10,156 bases of DNA from Richelia sp. UBA3308 (GTDB lineage: Bacteria > Cyanobacteriota > Cyanobacteriia > Cyanobacteriales > Nostocaceae), in assembly GCA_002361335.1 (NCBI GenBank), contig DESS01000172.1, positions 1 to 10,156 of the forward strand, written 5' to 3'. The notes below the pieces were generated by a model that saw only the letters and a program-made list of their open reading frames with translations, was not told where the DNA came from and did not search any database. Position numbers and translations under genes: made by a program. Positions 7,714-10,156 of this stretch are shown piece after piece; the first letter of the stretch is position 1, and each line of letters begins with the position of its first letter.

Positions 7714-7771
7714 AATTTTTTCCTTCAATGAATTAAGTGGTATTTAATTGTTTTTTGATGGCTAAGGGTGA

Positions 7772-7796
7772 AAAATTAGAGAAAATCTCTAATTTT
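7772..7796 (-). terminator. 11-bp AT-rich hairpin in the CAP leader (terminator or attenuator)
   Basis: AAAATTAGAGA and TCTCTAATTTT form a perfect 11-bp stem with a 3-nt loop. On the - strand the stem runs into a T5 tract, like an intrinsic terminator. It lies 59 nt before the CAP start codon and downstream of the shared motif at 7822-7852. If transcription starts near that motif, it would act as an attenuator; otherwise it may end read-through from the S8 unit. Confidence 0.5.
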
Positions 7797-7821
7797 CCTG
7801 GGTTGCAGCTTTCCGAACCTT

Positions 7822-7852
7822 ACCATCGCTGTCTGTATAGTTATAGTTTTGG
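7822..7852 (-). promoter_or_regulatory. Upstream motif shared with the S8 protease gene (copy 1)
   Basis: On the - strand CCAAAACTAT (7852-7843) is followed after 5 nt by TACAGACAGCGATGGT (7837-7822). The S8 gene's upstream region has the same 10-mer and a 15/16 match to the 16-mer at 9914-9875. The site ends 109 nt before the CAP start codon. Both copies lie upstream in the same orientation, suggesting an operator, promoter part or conserved leader RNA. The spacing differs (5 versus 14 nt). An eight-G run on the + strand abuts it (7851-7858). Confidence 0.5.
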
Positions 7853-7896
7853 GGGGGGTTTAACTTATGCAGTTTAAAAATTTTGCTCAAAATTTA

Positions 7897-7932
7897 TTTA
7901 AAAATTTGTTTAAAAATTTGTTTAAAAATTTA
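7897..7932. repeat. Three tandem 12-bp TTTAAAAATTTG repeats
   Basis: Copies at 7897-7908, 7909-7920 and 7921-7932 are identical except for the last base of the third. Diverged AAAATTT-type copies extend back to about 7873. The unit is itself nearly palindromic and its A/T tracts recur about every helical turn, so curved DNA is plausible. It sits in the gene-free 7714-8166 stretch upstream of the CAP operon. Confidence 0.75.
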
Positions 7933-7970
7933 ATTATTAGGTTGCCATAATTCCAAGAAAAGTGATGATA

Positions 7971-8095
7971 TAGCGCTTTTCACTTCCATAGAATACACGA
8001 AACTACGCCCTTCCCCTCTCCAAAGCATTCCAGAGGGGTGCCCGAAAGGGCGGGCGTAGTTACCTGTTGTATTGCACTAAGCGTGAAAACCGCTA
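7971..8095. repeat. 125-bp palindromic, MITE-like element
   Basis: Terminal arms TAGCGCTTTTCAC (7971-7983) and GTGAAAACCGCTA (8083-8095) are inverted repeats with one mismatch. Further in, AATACA/TGTATT (7992-7997, 8067-8072) and a perfect 10-bp pair AACTACGCCC/GGGCGTAGTT (8001-8010, 8052-8061) match. The core holds two hairpins: CCCCTCT/AGAGGGG (8013-8019, 8032-8038) and GCCC-GAAA-GGGC (8040-8051). Together they would form a branched cruciform or RNA fold. Nothing in it codes for protein. Flanks carry AAGTGATGATA on the left and AAGTGATAA on the right, a possible but imperfect target duplication. It could also serve as the terminator of the S8 unit. Confidence 0.6.
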
Positions 8096-8166
8096 CAAGT
8101 GATAAATAAAAAAAGGAGATGATTTTGATTAATCATTCCCCTAAGTAATTTTACTGTACCTTAACG

Positions 8167-8385
8167 TTACAATGCTCTAAATGTTCTGGAAACATCAACA
8201 GCATTAACACCTTTAACTTGAGAAAGTGCATTCATTTGTGTAGATTCAACAGAGCCAGTAACGACTCCAAGTATTGGCATAATATTTTCTACATTCATGC
8301 CAGATGCTTGTAAATCTGCAACTACTTCCTCGATTTTGTCTACATATTGATCGTCTACGGAAACAGAAATATTTACACTAGACAT
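8167..8385 (-). CDS. I9-propeptide-like protein, predicted partner/inhibitor of the S8 protease
   Basis: A 72-residue protein with alternating strand and helix segments: VNISVSV, DKIEEVVADLQASG, NIMPILGVVTGSV, QMNALSQV and GVNAVDVSRTF. This is the pattern of the ferredoxin-like I9 propeptide fold of subtilases, including the closing V..V block. In I9 inhibitors the C-terminal tail lies in the protease cleft; here it would be RTFRAL. It begins 81 nt after the S8 gene stop, in the same direction, with AGGAGA about 7 nt before the ATG. From memory, cyanobacterial relatives are often labelled ketohydroxyglutarate aldolase, but 72 residues cannot hold that barrel. The pairing predicts a cytosolic inhibitor or folding chaperone for the protease. 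Fold assignment is by pattern, moderately sure. Confidence 0.7.
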   Translation of the reverse strand: MSSVNISVSVDDQYVDKIEEVVADLQASGMNVENIMPILGVVTGSVESTQMNALSQVKGVNAVDVSRTFRAL

Positions 8386-8411
8386 GAGGAATCTCCTGTC
8401 AATGAAAAAGC

Positions 8412-8441
8412 ATGTATAGGCACGGTATCGTACCCATACAT
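8412..8441 (-). other. Intercistronic hairpin between S8 and I9-like genes
   Basis: ATGTAT/ATACAT arms (8412-8417, 8436-8441) enclose a smaller GGTA/TACC pair (8424-8427, 8431-8434). In the S8-inhibitor transcript this could protect or process the mRNA so that the small protein is made in excess, or act as a weak terminator. The fold is modest (6 + 4 bp). Confidence 0.4.
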
Positions 8442-8467
8442 TGATTATCTACATCCGTCCTGTTGTA

Positions 8468-9613
8468 TTACTTGATAGGAGCTTGGGCTAATCCAATACC
8501 GACATCTCGTGAAGGTAAATCCAAACGTTGAGCATTTTGAATTACTGTGCTCCAGAGTTCTCTTCCTGTCAATCCAGTGGTTTGAGCGTACAGTGCAGCA
8601 ATACCTGCAACGTGTGGTGTGGCCATACTAGTTCCGCTATCGCGATGGTACTGCCTTGGCATAGGAGCGCTCGAATAAACATCTACTCCAGGAGCGGCAA
8701 TATCAACTTGTCCGCCTTCTGCATTTGTTCCACCACAAGAAAAATAAGCAACTTGCAAATTAGAGTCTAAAGCTGCAACCGCCATAATAGAGGGACAATT
8801 AGCTGGGCTTGCCACAGGTTTAATAATTCCATCATCCCGACTGCTTTCATTACCAGCAGCAGCGACGATCAAAGTACCTCTGTTGAGTATTCTTTTGGCA
8901 ACGTTTTCATAGAACTCAGAAAAAGGTTCCCCTGGTTGAGTAGCAGAGCCAAGGGACATGGAAATAATATGACAACCGCTAGTAAGTGCCCATTCCATAC
9001 CTGCAAGAATCCAACTACCTTCACCCATGCCTCGATTGGAAAGTACTTTTCCGGCATAAATTTCTGCTAATGGGGCAACTCCATAGCGGGGTAAACTGCT
9101 TGGGTTTAAACTGCCGCAAGCAGTACCGATACAATGGGTACCGTGCCCCTGTACATCCTGTACGTCTTCACCAGGAACAAAAGACTGGCTGACAATTGTT
9201 CGTCCTTGAAAATCAGGGTGTTGTAGGTCTAATCCTGTATCTAGAACTGCTACCTTAATACCCTTACCAGTAGCAGAACAATTAACTACACCAGTTGCCT
9301 GCAATCCCCAAGTGTATTCAGATTCATTTACTTGTGTTGCTGTAGCGGTATCTTGTAAATTGACAATCGGATAAAAAATTCTTTCTGGCTCAATAGCTAA
9401 AATTGCACTATTATTAAGACTTGTGGAGCTTGTACTTAATTCATCTGGTGTTGCATCCACTACAGCGACACCGAGATTTTCAAAATATACGATACTATCT
9501 GCGCTTGTACTAGCAAAACTCTGCCCTAGCATTTGCATACCTTGTGCAGCTGTATCTTCCCGTAACAAAACTAAACTTTTACCTGTAAAACGAGGTCTAT
9601 CAGCATTAGTCAT
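8468..9613 (-). CDS. S8 family subtilisin-like serine protease
   Basis: A 381-residue subtilase. The catalytic triad is complete: D125 in VAVLDTGLD, H157 in GHGTHCIGT and S329 in SGTSMATPHVAG. The oxyanion Asn is N255 in AAAGNES. Residues about 10-85 (KSLVLLRED ... AILAIEPERIF) look like a built-in I9-type prodomain, so maturation would cut somewhere around 85-100. No signal peptide or membrane anchor is seen; the mature part has six Cys (112, 161, 166, 214, 273, 293), fitting an intracellular or unconventionally released enzyme. AAGGAGA stands 9 nt before the ATG. The I9-like gene follows on the same strand, giving a protease with both an in-cis and a possible in-trans propeptide. A motif upstream (9875-9914) is shared with the CAP operon. 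Substrate unknown. Confidence 0.95.
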   Translation of the reverse strand: MTNADRPRFTGKSLVLLREDTAAQGMQMLGQSFASTSADSIVYFENLGVAVVDATPDELSTSSTSLNNSAILAIEPERIFYPIVNLQDTATATQVNESEYTWGLQATGVVNCSATGKGIKVAVLDTGLDLQHPDFQGRTIVSQSFVPGEDVQDVQGHGTHCIGTACGSLNPSSLPRYGVAPLAEIYAGKVLSNRGMGEGSWILAGMEWALTSGCHIISMSLGSATQPGEPFSEFYENVAKRILNRGTLIVAAAGNESSRDDGIIKPVASPANCPSIMAVAALDSNLQVAYFSCGGTNAEGGQVDIAAPGVDVYSSAPMPRQYHRDSGTSMATPHVAGIAALYAQTTGLTGRELWSTVIQNAQRLDLPSRDVGIGLAQAPIK

Positions 9614-9874
9614 TTTCTACTCTCCTTTGAGTTGAAGTTCTTTTCACAACTGCTTTCACACTTGTTATTCGTCGAATGCATTATATTTGTGCTTATACAG
9701 TTTTTTTAGGTCTAATCTTCAGATTAAGAAGTGGTTTGTGTTTCCCAAAATATTCGAGATGTAACATGGGAATAGTTCTAGCGGTTACATTTGTTTACAT
9801 AATTGATACTCCTTGGAAAATATGATGTTGTAGTTTTCACTTGTGCACGGTTCGGCGAAGTGTTTTTTGAGTTG

Positions 9875-9914
9875 ACCATAGCTGTCTGTAACCTATATTT
9901 GGCGATAGTTTTGG
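9875..9914 (-). promoter_or_regulatory. Upstream motif shared with the CAP operon (copy 2)
   Basis: On the - strand CCAAAACTAT (9914-9905) is followed after 14 nt by TACAGACAGCTATGGT (9890-9875). It differs by one base from the 16-mer upstream of the CAP gene, and the 10-mer is identical. The copy ends about 260 nt before the S8 start codon, so it is far for a core promoter unless the leader is long. An upstream activator site or part of a structured 5' leader fits better. Confidence 0.5.
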
Positions 9915-10038
9915 CTTATATAGTTAAGATAGGTCTGGTAAGATGTGATGCAAAAAAAATCACCACTTTTAATCTTTGAATAGCTTATAGCATAAATGTA
10001 TGCTAGTTAACAATTTTAATTTTTAATTCTGCCCTACT

Positions 10039-10122
10039 GTACTAGTAGTCCACCAAACCAAAAGTGCTGGCTGGGGGCAAGCTGGGGGAGAAAAGAACGT
10101 TTGCTTGAAATACCACTAGTAC
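10039..10122. repeat. Inverted repeat GTACTAGT ... ACTAGTAC near the right edge
   Basis: GTACTAGTAG (10039-10048) and CCACTAGTAC (10113-10122) are inverted with one mismatch across an 84-bp span that includes two GCTGGGGG copies. It looks like a small repeat element or the ends of a decayed one, but there is no coding content or clear target duplication to prove it. Confidence 0.35.
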
Positions 10123-10156
10123 CGCGGGAGCGGAAGTAAGAAGTAAGAAGTTTGAT

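Larger units (their letters stand above)
9614..10156. other. 543-bp gene-free region upstream of the S8 gene
   Basis: I see no credible gene here. It holds small inverted repeats at 9713-9726 (TAATCT/AGATTA) and 9759-9790 (ATGTAAC/GTTACAT, 18-nt spacer), either of which could be an operator. It also holds the shared motif at 9875-9914 and an AT-rich stretch around 10005-10030. Near the right edge are a doubled GCTGGGGG (10070-10077, 10081-10088) and a short GAAGTAA direct repeat (about 10133-10150). An unpaired upstream gene may lie beyond the window. Confidence 0.6.

Noticed and set aside
7714..7728. Upstream TTG start for the CAP protein (and a similar TTG at 6563 for the chitinase)
   Set aside because: Each TTG overlaps or precedes the ribosome site of the internal ATG, and the MSC start of the chitinase matches its LysM neighbour.
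8119..8148. Nine-codon ORF on the + strand after GGAG
   Set aside because: The GGAG touches the ATG with no spacing, the product is tiny, and it lies just after the palindromic element; chance is the simplest reading.
8167..8385. Ketohydroxyglutarate aldolase label for the 72-residue protein
   Set aside because: It is far too short for an aldolase barrel and its pattern and neighbour fit an I9 propeptide.
1..10156. tRNA, rRNA, transposase or CRISPR genes
   Set aside because: None was recognised on either strand by reading; no cloverleaf search could be run.

Overview
The window looks chromosomal and cyanobacterial, most likely from a filamentous, Nostocales-like genome. Five HIP1 palindromes (GCGATCGC) occur at about 361, 3387, 4401, 6090 and 7384. 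The gene content (a CHAT/NB-ARC/WD40 giant, signal-less LysM, GH19, CAP and subtilase proteins) and the palindromic intergenic repeats also fit. The species cannot be named from the sequence.

Left half, + strand: one 1520-residue gene (180-4742) encodes a STAND-type protein. It has an N-terminal CHAT caspase-like protease domain (His253/Cys299 dyad), an NB-ARC ATPase (P-loop 470-477) and 14 WD40 repeats, enough for two seven-bladed propellers. It ends at a clean hairpin (4756-4777).

Right half, all on the - strand, in transcription order from the right: (a) an S8 subtilisin-like protease (9613-8468) followed by a 72-residue protein resembling a free I9 propeptide/inhibitor (8385-8167); (b) a 440-bp gene-free stretch with a 125-bp palindromic, MITE-like element, an AT-rich tandem repeat and an 11-bp hairpin; (c) a likely operon of a CAP/SCP protein (7713-7180), a LysM-3D-domain protein (7124-6573) and a LysM-GH19 chitinase (6542-5678); (d) a small membrane protein with a degenerate GIY-YIG-like domain (5468-4917), convergent with the giant gene. 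The chitinase reading frame is broken by a deletion of about 23 nt inside the catalytic domain.

Two observations tie the right half together. The S8 and CAP units share a 16-nt motif (15/16 identical) plus an identical 10-mer upstream, suggesting common regulation. None of these envelope- or polymer-directed proteins has a visible signal peptide, so they either act inside, leave by an unusual route, or are released by lysis. A working hypothesis is an accessory toolkit for wall or chitin degradation and proteolysis beside a suicide/defence-type CHAT-STAND protease. Any link between the halves is inference from adjacency only.
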